From Chara braunii (Eukaryota > Streptophyta > Charophyceae > Charales > Characeae), in the NCBI GenBank assembly GCA_003427395.1, contig BFEA01000018.1, positions 4,856,549 to 4,879,003 on the forward strand: DNA of 22,455 nt, read 5' to 3'. Of the stretch, positions 8,449 to 17,435 are shown piece by piece (the stretch's first letter is position 1; the number at the start of each line of letters is the position of its first letter). The notes under the pieces are model-generated. The model ran no database searches. It saw only the letters and a list, made by a program, of their open reading frames with translations, and was not told the origin of the DNA. Position numbers and translations under genes: made by a program.

Positions 8449-10146
8449 ATGGGGTTAAATTGACCCTTGCGATTGCGATGGGGGCGCCCGACGCATTGAC
8501 GTGTACACAACCCAAGATAAGAAAAATAGACATGTGTTTGCCCTTTCCCTTGTGAGAAATCGGATTTGAGGGTGGCTGGGCGCATGGCATGGTCAAGCCT
8601 GGAGGTGTAACATGCATGCTATGCACTTGATCAGTCGTTCCTTTGAGGAATGACTCTAGCCCTCCTTCGTCCGGTGCTGGTGCTCGCCAGTCCGGGGAAG
8701 CCTTGGGCAAGTCGCAGGTCGACCCTTCCTCTTCGTATGAAAGAAGGGCTCCGGTTACCTGGCAGGCGGTTGGTGCTTGGCTTAGGCTAGGTTCCAATGA
8801 AAATCCCATGGCGGAGTGATCCGACCGAATGGGTGTTTTCCCCTTCTTTTTTGAGCCCAGCGGGCTCATGCACTTTGCACTTTTTTTAATGATTGAAGGA
8901 ACCAACATGAACACAACGGGTCATCAGGAAAGAACAATCCCACCCTATGAAAGGACAGACAAGCGAAGAGAAAGGAAATGAAGGAAGTTGCTAGACTCCA
9001 AGGAAAACTAACTCACCCTTAAAGATTCTCACGAGAAGGAACCAACCACTATGTATGAAAGTAGGGGGAATGACACTCATTGTCCTGAGAGAAAATTTGT
9101 GAGTTATGGGTAGGAAGCACTGGGTGCACCAGGGGAAAGGCACCTGTGTTATGTGTGTCCCACTTGGGACTTGTGAATGCATGACTGGAATTTCGAGCGT
9201 CCTGTCATTTGGAAGGAAAGGATTGGTTTGCGCCGGCCGGTGCGGGATGCGAGCTGGTCGTCCTCTTGGAAGTTCACCGGGTTCCGTGTGTGGGGGTCGA
9301 GCCACCGGACTGTCAGGCAAGGGTTGGTCTCGTCGGCTGATTAGTAGCATTCTCATCGGAGCGGTCCGAGCATGGCTCGATGATCTTGCCCATGTGGGAT
9401 GTGAAACCTCTTCAGGCGGGGCGGCTGCTTGATGGCAGACGGCAGGGGGACCACTGCATATGGGGCAAGGAAGGAGCCTCAGAGGCGATTGAGAGCTTCT
9501 CATAGCATGGCTTGGAAAAAACTGTTCCTTATCGGACCGATGGAAGTGAATGCCTGGACAACTGGCTCCAATAGCCCTACCGGGATGTGCGGGGTGATTC
9601 CCGAGATTAACGGTGGGTACACGAGCGGCAAGTCGGGATGGGGTATTCTGGGTAAGGAGGAAATGGCGAATGCCTTGCCGAGACCTGGGTACCGCGCTCG
9701 CGACGGTTGAGTTGCGCTTGAGATATGGGATAAAACTCTACCGATAGTACCAGCGGAGAGATCATATTGGGGATGGTCGGTGAGGAGATGACCGGCCTGT
9801 ATGTGAGGTTGCCTGATTTTCTTTTATGTGTTCCCCCTCTGTAAAAATTGATTGAGCTTGGATTGTTGGACGAACAATCTTCTAAGTCTATTCCCTCTCC
9901 CATCTAAGTCCGCACAAGTGAGAGATGATCGGAAGGAAGGAGGATAGAGGTCAATTGGAATGGAATCAAGAGAAGGAATGTGGGCAAATGGATGGCCGAC
10001 CGAGGGAATTATAGGAAAGGGGAGGTAAAATAGGGAGACCTTGATGAGGGGTCTGAAATAATTCTCATCTAGGACAAGGGTTGACCTAACCAAAAGGATC
10101 GGTTGGTGTCTTTTTATGAAAACAGGGGTCGGGTGCTGAAAACAAG
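8449..10146 (+). other. ~1.7-kb retrotransposon leader, coding status unclear
   Basis: No frame here matches a known domain. Short + frames of 60-110 codons occur (8631-8819; 9106-9432; 9429-9710), along with longer - frames that I consider antisense shadows. The 8631-8819 frame (SPPSSGAGARQSGEALGK... to TGA) has a protein-like composition but no start codon. A donor-like GGTAAGG is at about 9651. The region may be a long untranslated leader, as in giant gypsy elements, or a decayed further ORF. I found none of the motifs of the four-copy family in it. Confidence 0.4.
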
Positions 10147-10945
10147 ATGGTGTGATGGTTGTCTTCCCCGATCTATACCAGCGGCCCAGAAATGCTAGTA
10201 GATGTAAAGAATGGGGTATCGGTCGTCCTCCCAGAAAATGGAACGTGGACGGACCTTGAACCAGCGTATCAAACGGTAATGCTCGAAGGAGAGGATGCTT
10301 TCCTTTGGATAGAAACAATATGGACTAATGTCAGCTTGACGAGGTTGTCACCAAGTTTAATGGACTTGGAATTCTGAGGGACAGTGGAAGCCCGGGGGTG
10401 AGTCTACTTGTCGCAAGATGGGGAGAAAGCTATGATCATAGAGTTGACACTCGGTAATACGCCGGACGAGTTGTTTAGGAAGGGAAAAGCAGAGGTTGTG
10501 TGGGCTGCATGTCAGCGGTGGGAAATGGAAATGGAAAAGGTAGACGTGCGGGTTTCGGGATAGAGGGAGCATGAGGCGACCCGTAAGAACCATGCGATGT
10601 GTGCTGCCCTCCTTCCTAGTGGATGCGGTTTTCGGAAATCGGAGCAGGCTAGTACGGATATGTCAGTCCATGACGAACCTCGGGCTATACCAATGCGCTA
10701 GGCATGATTTTTTTCGGTTATTAGTAGAGATGGGGTCGTTCGAGGGGAACAAGGCGGAGGAGCTGGCCGAGATACTAATCTGCCTTAGCATAGACGATAT
10801 CTTTGTCCCTAGCGTTGTGCATTGGAGAATAGTCTACAAGAGTGTGGCAATAGGGGAGACGTTTCTAGATAGGGTAAGGGAGTTGATGTACGACGAGGAG
10901 GACGACTTCAGTGATGAGGATGAAGATGAAGAGATAGAGGACTGA
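10147..10945 (+). pseudogene. Unknown pre-gag protein, copy 1 of 4 (broken)
   Basis: First unit of a tandem family with no match I recognise. The N-terminal part carries the motif VMLEGEDAFLWIETIW (about 10280-10327), which aligns column by column with copies 2-4. The C-terminal part (frame from 10571) has RCVLPSFLVDAVFGN, then MGSFEGNKAEELAEIL, and ends in a very acidic tail (DEEDDFSDEDEDEEIED). It is broken: TGA follows two codons after the candidate ATG at 10147, further TGAs lie at 10375 and 10399, and the frame changes at about 10540-10560. It is 72 bp upstream of copy 2. Function unknown. The start is uncertain; 10159 (TTG) is simply where the open frame begins. Confidence 0.7.
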
Positions 10946-11017
10946 GACTTCTAAGAGGGGTAGGGTGACTTAACTTAGGAAGGACGGGTGACCTGGTATT
11001 GTGCAGGAAAGGGAAAG

Positions 11018-11773
11018 ATGACTAGAGAAGAAAGGATGATGGAATACCCCTTCAAAGGCTGGGAACCACGGCGACTCAGAGGAGGAATAAAAATGCCTAT
11101 ACCAACAGGGAACGGATGGAAAGGGACCACGTGCGACTGGATTGGGTTTGAGGTTGCCCGGGACTTGTCATATATATGGATAGAGCGGATTTGGAACCCG
11201 ATAAGGGAAAAGGAAGATTGGGATGATATAGCAGAAGGCAAGGTAGAGTCAGTTGGAATGATTGTTCTTTCCGAGGATGGATGGCACATATTTTGCACCA
11301 TGTTAGCAATGGAACAGGACCCGATGTGGCTTCTAGGGGATGCAGAGGCCCGAACCCGAAAGGAAGGCAAGTTGTTCGCCAACGAGGGATGGGACGAAGT
11401 TAGTAGCAGAGTTGTGATGGGAGGATGGAAGGAACTCAAGCCTCCAAGTCTACGGATAACGGCTTGGGTACCGAAATTCATAACTGAGTGGTTTGGGGGG
11501 TTTTAGCACATTTTAGAAGTAGCCGACTCCATGAGAAAGGTGCATATGGAGTGTGTCTGGCTGATTGAGGAGTTTTATAGGCTCTCATTGAAATATAGAC
11601 CCTTCTACGGAGATAAAGCCGAGGAAGTCATCATCGTCATGAGAATAGGCAAGTATGACCGCCTAGAGGTAGAGGCGGAGTCTTGGAACGCCATAGTTAG
11701 CCGGGAGGCGGCGGCTGCACCCTCCTACGTAGACGACGTCTTTAAACTATTTGAGGTACTGTGGTTCGACTGA
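11018..11773 (+). pseudogene. Unknown pre-gag protein, copy 2 of 4 (one in-frame TAG)
   Basis: A single frame runs from ATG 11018 to TGA 11771 (251 codons), interrupted only by TAG at 11504-11506. Family motifs in order: FEVARDLSYIWIERIW (residues about 45-60), VLSEDGWH (about 87-94), VVMGGWKELK (about 134-143), AWVPKFITEWFGG (about 150-162), then after the stop VADSM, YRPFYGDKAEEVIIVM (about 193-208) and SYVDDVFKLFE (about 236-246). The spacing from the PxF motif to the second PF motif is exactly 43 residues, as in copies 1 and 3, which shows that both halves belong to one ancestral protein. No catalytic signature, membrane segment or signal peptide is evident. TGCAG, 11 bases before the ATG, could be a splice acceptor. 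The frame is also open upstream to a GTG at 10988. Confidence 0.8.
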
Positions 11774-12097
11774 ATGAGGCCAAGGGGTCGGACACCGCGA
11801 AAAGGCCTGCGTATGGAGGGTGTTTGTGAAGTGAGGTGTAACATAAGAAAGGGAGTGTGTACATTAGGCCGTGGATGGTGCATAAGGATCGAAACAAGGG
11901 GGAAGTGACAGCAACTTAAAAATGGGGGGAGGGGGGGAGGGGGGGAGGGGGTAGAATTGAACGTGTATGAGTTGGGGATAGCGGCAAGAACCAGTGTACG
12001 ATAAGTAGGGAGGGTTGAAAGAGTAAGACATGAAAAGCATGAAATCTCGGTGGGTGCAGCAATCGGACTAAAAAAGTAGGAAAGGAGACATTGCGAG
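11774..12097. other. Spacer between copies 2 and 3, with G-rich run
   Basis: I see no coding frame on the + strand. A G-run segment lies at about 11924-11951 (separate entry). TGCAG occurs at 12055-12059, 38 bases before the candidate ATG of copy 3. The long proline/serine/leucine-rich - frames across it reflect antisense reading of G-rich DNA. Confidence 0.6.
11924..11951 (+). other. Potential G-quadruplex sequence
   Basis: The + strand reads ATGGGGGGAGGGGGGGAGGG followed by GGGGAGGGGG: four or more runs of five to seven G separated by single A. This fits the G3+N1-7 rule for intramolecular quadruplexes with very short loops. It sits between two ORF copies, so it may affect reverse transcription or transcript processing. 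Confidence 0.8.
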
Positions 12098-12889
12098 ATG
12101 GCCCGGCGAATGACGTTCTGGGCGGATAGACCTCGTGGGATCCTGCCACCAAGAATATCATAGGGCAAGGTCGAAATAAGCCTGCCGGCAAGAAATACAA
12201 TAGGCAATCCGGTAATGGACTGGGTGGGGGTAGAGTTGGTGGAAGATACGGTGTACCTAGTAGTGAAGCTGGAATGGCGTGCGAGAGGGGAGTTCGGGGG
12301 CGTAGACTTGACCCGCCCAGGGCGTGTACATGCGACGGGATCCTTACACCTGTCGGAAGAGGGATAGCGGACCTTTGGGATTGCTTTGGCTTCCGGGGAT
12401 GACCCCGCACGAATGTTCGAAGGGGCATGGCAAATAACCTGGCGGGAGGGGTTTGAGTTTGCAGATCCGGAACGAGATGACGTGACGACTGAGGTAAAAG
12501 TCGCCGCGGCAGGGGTTTTTGAGCTGCCAAATGAGGTGGTACGGATGAGTCTACCACCCTTCTTGCTAAGATGAATGAGAGGCGTAAAACGAGTGGAGCA
12601 GGCGGTGACTGCTGTAATTAGGCTAAGTTTTGACGAAGCACTAATGTATCGAGAATACTATCGGGCCTTCCTAAAGATGGGGCCTTTCGGGGACGAACAA
12701 GGGCGCGAGGTGCTTTGTATTCTAAGAGCAGCAGTAAATGCTAGGCCAGGAGTTCCACAAATAAGTGATGAGACGATGTGGAGAGTCATCCGGCGAGAGG
12801 TAGATCGGGGCGCGGCCTACATAGATGATCTCTACCGGCTGTACAAACAGCCTGAGGAGGCTACCGCTCCCAGGGGTATAGAGGGATAG
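12098..12889 (+). pseudogene. Unknown pre-gag protein, copy 3 of 4 (three in-frame stops)
   Basis: One continuous frame runs from ATG 12098 to TAG 12887 (263 codons) with stops TAG 12161, TAG 12365 and TGA 12572 but no frameshift. Family motifs are VEISLP, VELVEDTVYLVVKLEW (about 12218-12265), SLHLSEEG (the TAG at 12365 follows and occupies the position of Trp in copies 2 and 4), VRMSLPPFLLR, MGPFGDEQGREVLCIL (about 12677-12724), and WRVIRREV with AYIDDLYRLY near the C terminus. The gapless 43-residue match to copy 1 across the second TGA shows that the stop interrupts a formerly continuous protein. The C-terminal half (12575-12889, starting ATG) remains a clean 104-codon ORF. Function unknown. 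Confidence 0.78.
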
Positions 12890-13008
12890 TTGGGACTAGA
12901 AAAGGGAAATGAAAATATGAAGGGCAAGGGAGGCAGTAGGTGGGCGGATTCCGAAGATTGGTTGTAACCCTTTCTATGTGGACTGTGCAGGGAATCACCA
13001 AGGTAACA

Positions 13009-13848
13009 ATGGCAGCAAGACGTGAGCGAATGGAACGCCAGTCCCGTGTGCGAATGGAACGCCAGCCCCGTGTGCGAATGGAACGCCAGCGCCGGTATCC
13101 CGGACCGCCCTGGAACAACGGTGGACGATGGGAAGTATCCCTCCCGTCGAGTTCTACCTATCGGGGGTTCGACACAGGATGGCGGACCGTGATTTTGGGA
13201 AGGGACGCCACCTTTATGTTGGTAGAATGTCGGTGGACAGGGATGAGACTTCACCGAGGACCCGGAGATGATCTGTTTTCTAATCTGGAAGTTACCGGGA
13301 CCATGTATTTGCCTGAGATCGGTTGGCACTCGTTGGGAGTAGAGATAGCACAAGGTCACGAGCTAGCGCCGGTCTTTCAAAGGGTCGCCCGAACGTTGAC
13401 CCGGATAGGACAATCGGTCGGGGGAAGAAGGAACGTGGGCTTGCTAACCCGGGTGGAAATGGGAGGTTGGAGGGAGTTCAGGGCACCGACCACACCGCTG
13501 AGATGCCGAGTGCCCCGTTTTATGATAGACCTCGTCTTCGGAAGCCTCGCAAGGGCGTGGGAGATGGCAGACTCAGCAATAGTCTAGGCAGGCCACTTTC
13601 CCTCCCCTACCATTGGGATGTTCTACGATGTCGCTGTGGAGCACGGGCCGTTCTGGGGAAACAGGGCCCACGAATTACTAGAAGTCATCCACATCCTGAT
13701 GTTTTGTGCGCCCCGGCTAGACAGGACAGGGTGCGAACGCATAATCCAAAGGGAAATCGAGATAAGGGAGAATTATCTAATGGGGGTGGCTCAACTGTTC
13801 GAGGAGCCTACCGAGCCGGAAGAGCCGCGAGGGCGAGAGCGGGATTAG
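13009..13848 (+). pseudogene. Unknown pre-gag protein, copy 4 of 4 (one in-frame TAG)
   Basis: One frame runs from ATG 13009 to TAG 13846 (279 codons), interrupted only by TAG 13585. The basic N terminus contains a three-fold 24-bp repeat encoding RMERQSRV-like octapeptides (13027-13095) not seen in the other copies. Motifs follow: RWEVSLP, VILGRDATFMLVECRW, TMYLPEIGWH, VEMGGWREFR, RCRVPRFMIDLVFGS, ADSAIV and then the stop; after it come FYDV, HGPFWGNRAHELLEVI and ENYLMGVAQLFEEP. It has two extra residues in the hinge relative to copies 1-3. TGCAG lies 18 bases before the ATG. The N-terminal half (192 codons) is intact and could still be expressed alone. Function unknown; no known family recognised. 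Confidence 0.8.
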
Positions 13849-14316
13849 CATCCGCAGGTGGGTCAATAAGGCAGATTGAGTATAGTTCGCTGCGTACGGA
13901 AGTTCGCCGATGGGAATAAGAAAGGGGCCTCGGACCTGGATGGCTAAAACCCAGTGGAAAAACAAAGAAGGGGGGGGCAGACTCATAATGATTGACCATA
14001 ACCCTGAAAGTTAAAAACGAAAAAATGCTGCTCGGGAAGGTTTCCCCTAGCAGGATGCCTAACCCGGACTCCCTCGCGTCGGCCGACGGGACAAGGGCAC
14101 TACAAACGAGTTTGTGATAAAGGAAACCCAGTCACGTCCATAGCTCGGCTGGGCGGCAGGGTCAGTTGTGGCTCCTCCTTAAGGAAGGACAATCAGGAAA
14201 CGGGGATAGGAAAGGAGACTATAAAGATAAGGCAACAGAGTGGGAGCCTAGGGAACCTAAAAACCTCGCATTGCGTGTGTCCTGGGAATTCTTTGGCTTA
14301 TGCAGAACTAGGCAAA
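13849..14316. other. Spacer between copy 4 and gag
   Basis: No coding frame is supported. Visible signals are an imperfect hairpin at 14028-14053 (CTGCTCGGGAA / TTCCCCTAGCAG), the palindrome GTCGGCCGAC near 14077, TATAAAG at 14220-14226, about 97 bp before the gag ATG, and TGCAG at 14301-14305, 11 bases before that ATG. A run of eight or so G is at about 13970. Confidence 0.55.
14220..14226 (+). promoter_or_regulatory. TATA-like box upstream of gag
   Basis: CTATAAAGATAAGG, about 97 bases before the first gag ATG. It would allow an internal gag-pol transcript, but a single match of this length is weak evidence. Confidence 0.25.
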
Positions 14317-15837
14317 ATGGCAACGGAGGAGGAGACAGATAACCGTAAGAGTGAAGGAGAACCAGGCTTAGAAGGAAGTGTCGCGCAGAGCGAAGGGGGG
14401 CAGAAGGACAGAGAATCGATAAATCCGGATGATACCAAAGGGAACCGGAAGGAAATCTCCACATGGGAAAGCTTAGGGAAAGCCGGGGGAAGCAGGCAAG
14501 GGACCCAGGGGACCAAGGAAGGCAGAAATAAGGATAGGACAAGCCCCCGAAACTCGGAAGGAACCATGCCTAAGAAAGTAAGGGTCTCAGATACGAGGCG
14601 CAGACTAGCCGAGATAGACACGAGGACCGCGGAATACAAGGCAAAATTGATTGAGGAAATGATGACTGGGAACGAGGAAGGTCCTCTGCAGGAGGAGCCC
14701 CGGGATGAACGGAGAGGCAGCCAAGGTGGGACTGGACGAGGGGATAAAGGTAGTGACCGTAGGGGAACATCGAGCAAGAGAAGGAAAGAGAGAGATAACT
14801 CTCCGGGGATGCAAGCAGAAAAGGCTACGACTCCGCCAGCCATGGATAGTAGGGCTAGCCGCCTGCCGATCACGCCAGGAGTAGCGCGAGGATGCGAAGG
14901 ACTTTGGAGCCTTAGGGAAAGAGTGTTGGGATGGTTTGACCCGGAAGCAACTATGAAAACCAGGGAGGGACAGAAAGCCGACAAGGAAAGTCCGGATAAC
15001 AGTGTGGCAGGCGAGGCTAGCAGCTCCAAGGGTGGCCTTAAGAAGATAGTGTCGTCCCTCGCTCGAGCGCTAAACAAAAATCAAGGCTATCTGGTAGACG
15101 CCAAGAAAAAGCTGGCTTTCGATGGAGCAAACATCATGAAGTTCATGATCGACTACGAGAACCTAGCTGCGTTACTAAAGTGGACCGAGGAGGAAAAGAT
15201 GGACCACCTAGGACAGCATGTGTCGTTAAGCCTAGGACGGGACATAATGGTCATTGTAGCCGCAAGCCGGTCTTGGAAGGAGACCCGGGATGTGATGATG
15301 AGGAAGTACCTAGCGGCGGAGAAAATGGCAACGGAGGCCAACCTAGCGGCAATTCAGAGGAAGAACTTCGCAACGTACAATGATTTCCTACGGTAATTTA
15401 TTCTATTAGCACTAAGGATTCCCGGGGTCACGGACCGGATAATGAGCAAATATTTCCTCAGGCAGTTCTCCGAGTTCGACAAGGACAAGATCCTGTCAGC
15501 TTACCAACAGACGAGCAAGTTCGTAAACACGCGGGATGTTGATTTTAGCACGGTAACGGATCTGGCTGAGAAAACGGTAGTAACGGAGACGTTGGCCTTG
15601 CTCAAGGAAGGAGAGGTCATAGATCTGACCGGTAGGACGAGCGACAAGGTAAAAAAGGGGATTGAAATTCTACATGAACGGGTGCACGGGGTCGACAATA
15701 AGATTGAAAGGATGGAAGGCGCGCTACTGGTTATGCAGGTGCAAGTATCCCGACCTGCCCTCCCTCCCCAGGAAGCTGTGGTTCCACCAGGTGTAGCAAA
15801 CCGGGGATTCGGACGAAGAGATCCTGCTAACGAGCAA

Positions 15838-15879
15838 TGCAAGTACTGCACCGCGATAGGACATTATGTGCGCGCATGC
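15838..15879 (+). other. CCHC zinc knuckle of gag nucleocapsid
   Basis: CKYCTAIGHYVRAC fits C-X2-C-X4-H-X4-C exactly, including the Gly-His pair typical of retroelement nucleocapsids. It binds the packaged RNA. Confidence 0.97.
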
Positions 15880-16659
15880 CCAAAACTCAACCATGATATT
15901 CTGAAAAGAAGGTGTACCCGGTCATTAAAGGGGGAGATATTTAGACCACAAGGCGAACGGGTGAACTGGAACTCACCAGGAGGGATGCGACGAGCCATCA
16001 TCATGCTCAACGGGTTAGAAATAACAGCCGTAGAAACAGAACCGGTGGGTGAGTTTATCTGGGATCAACTCCGGGGGCGCGGACCGCATACCAACTTTAT
16101 TTTGGAAAGCGACGAACGTGATAGGGTGAACGCAACCACTCGATTGGGGACGGTCGGGAGAAGGATTAACCGTGACACCATTATGGAGCAGGTCGTTGGA
16201 AGCTCCGAACCCCAGGCAGAGCCTGAGGCCGAGGAACCAGAGAAAGTCTATGGGAAGCCTAGGGAAGAGGAGCCTGCGGACGAGGCTACCGCCGCTAAGA
16301 AAAAGTTTAGGTATCATATCCCGATTTTGACCTTGCCTGAGCTCGACGACACAATTAGCAAGTTACTAGGAACCATGGTGTCGGTGTCTTTTCAGACCAT
16401 GCAGACTAGCTCTAGGGTGCTTAAGGGGCTTAGACAACTGTTGACTCAGAGGCGAGTAGAAATAGGCGACAACCCCGAATTACCAGAAGGGGAGAGGGAG
16501 GAGGAAGCTCTGCAAGAAGTGGCTAACCTTCAGAGGAGTCACGGGGACTTGGAGGATCTCGAAAGGGCCTTTGCAGACATTCGTTTGAGTTTGCCTGACC
16601 GAGAGGGCAGCGAAGTCATGAGATCACCACCCGGGACGAAGCTTAGCTTTCATGCGCTA

Positions 16660-17040
16660 CCCGTAAGGAAATTGAAAATCCAGATCGGAAGTCATCACAC
16701 CGACGCATTAGTAGACGGGGGAGCAGAAATCAGTCTCATAAGGAGAGATTTCGCAACGATCACGAGATGTACGATAAACAAGGAAGTAACCGGGAGCATC
16801 TGGGGAGCTGGCGGGGAAATCCTGTTCACTGGGTACGTCACGAAGTGTGCTGTGAGGGAATCGATCTGGTCGTTTCAGCGGATGACCATAATGGAGGAAA
16901 TGAACCACGACATAATCTTCGGGAGACCGTGGTGCACGAACGTAGAGATGATAGGCATGCACTTGCACGATGGCTCGTACATGGTAGACATAGAGGACCC
17001 TGTGACCGGCAGGGGAGAGCTCCTCCGACTCCTTGGAACG
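16660..17040 (+). other. Retropepsin-like aspartic protease domain
   Basis: LKIQIGSHHTDALVDGGAEI contains the active-site loop with Asp at 16714-16716. The usual D-S/T-G is D-G-G here. The second hallmark, the hydrophobic-hydrophobic-G motif near the C-terminal end, appears as DIIFGRPW (about 16909-16932). The domain matures the polyprotein as a dimer. Position and motifs make the identification firm. The Gly in the catalytic triplet is unusual and may reduce activity. Confidence 0.88.
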
Positions 17041-17435
17041 GAAGGAGACCCCCCAAAGGGGAAACTGGCAACACGGTCGCCGTCGTTCGAGGATAGCACG
17101 CGAAAAGGGGCTTTCGCACGGATGGAGGGTATGAGAGAAAGGGTAGAAATCATGATTGAGGAAGCATTCAACAAAAAAGAGTGGATTAAGATGGGCCTGC
17201 CCCAGAAAAAAAAGAGGCAGGAGGACGAAGTCCTAGGTGTTATGGTAGCGGAAAAGGAGTCAGAGGTCGAACTTGGTGCTAGCCTGCCCAAACGGAAAGA
17301 AGTGCGCATAGACGTGCCATAAATCGCACTCGAGATCCCCAATCTGTTACAACTCATCAAGGCCCTCAGGTACCACAAAGTAGGAGTGGATTCGGCAACC
17401 TTGGCCAAGTTCAAAAGAGAGGTGCAAAAGGGATA

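Larger units (their letters stand above)
14317..17322 (+). pseudogene. gag: gag-protease polyprotein (TAA-interrupted)
   Basis: Encodes the capsid/nucleocapsid and aspartic protease of the retrotransposon. ATG 14317 was chosen as the first ATG in frame; the frame is open upstream to GTG 14275. The N-terminal ~200 residues are charged and low-complexity, with an SSKRRKERD nuclear-signal-like patch. A capsid-like region starts near 15110 (FDGANIMKFMIDYENLAALL) and runs through a TAA at 15394-15396 to FLRQFSEFDKDKILSAY, still in frame. A CCHC zinc knuckle (15838-15879) and protease with VDGGAEISLI (16708-16737) follow. The frame meets TAA at 17320 but stays open beyond it to about 17550 with KALRYHKVGVDSATLAKFK-like sequence, so the protein probably once continued. 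Two TAA codons make this copy defective unless they are read through. Confidence 0.92.

Noticed and set aside
8423-10318. Long - strand frames of 160-170 codons in the leader (8423-8914, 8991-9503, 9824-10318)
   Set aside because: Proline/serine/leucine-rich with no domain. The last overlaps copy 1 of the pre-gag family on the opposite strand. They look like antisense shadows.
11916-12557. 213-codon - strand frame antisense to copy 3
   Set aside because: Its proline/leucine/serine composition results from antisense reading of the G-rich spacer and a real + frame. The motif-bearing frame is on the + strand.
14298-15077. 259-codon - strand frame antisense to gag
   Set aside because: Low-complexity Ser/Leu/Pro shadow of the charged gag N terminus; the gag frame has the zinc knuckle and capsid-like region downstream.
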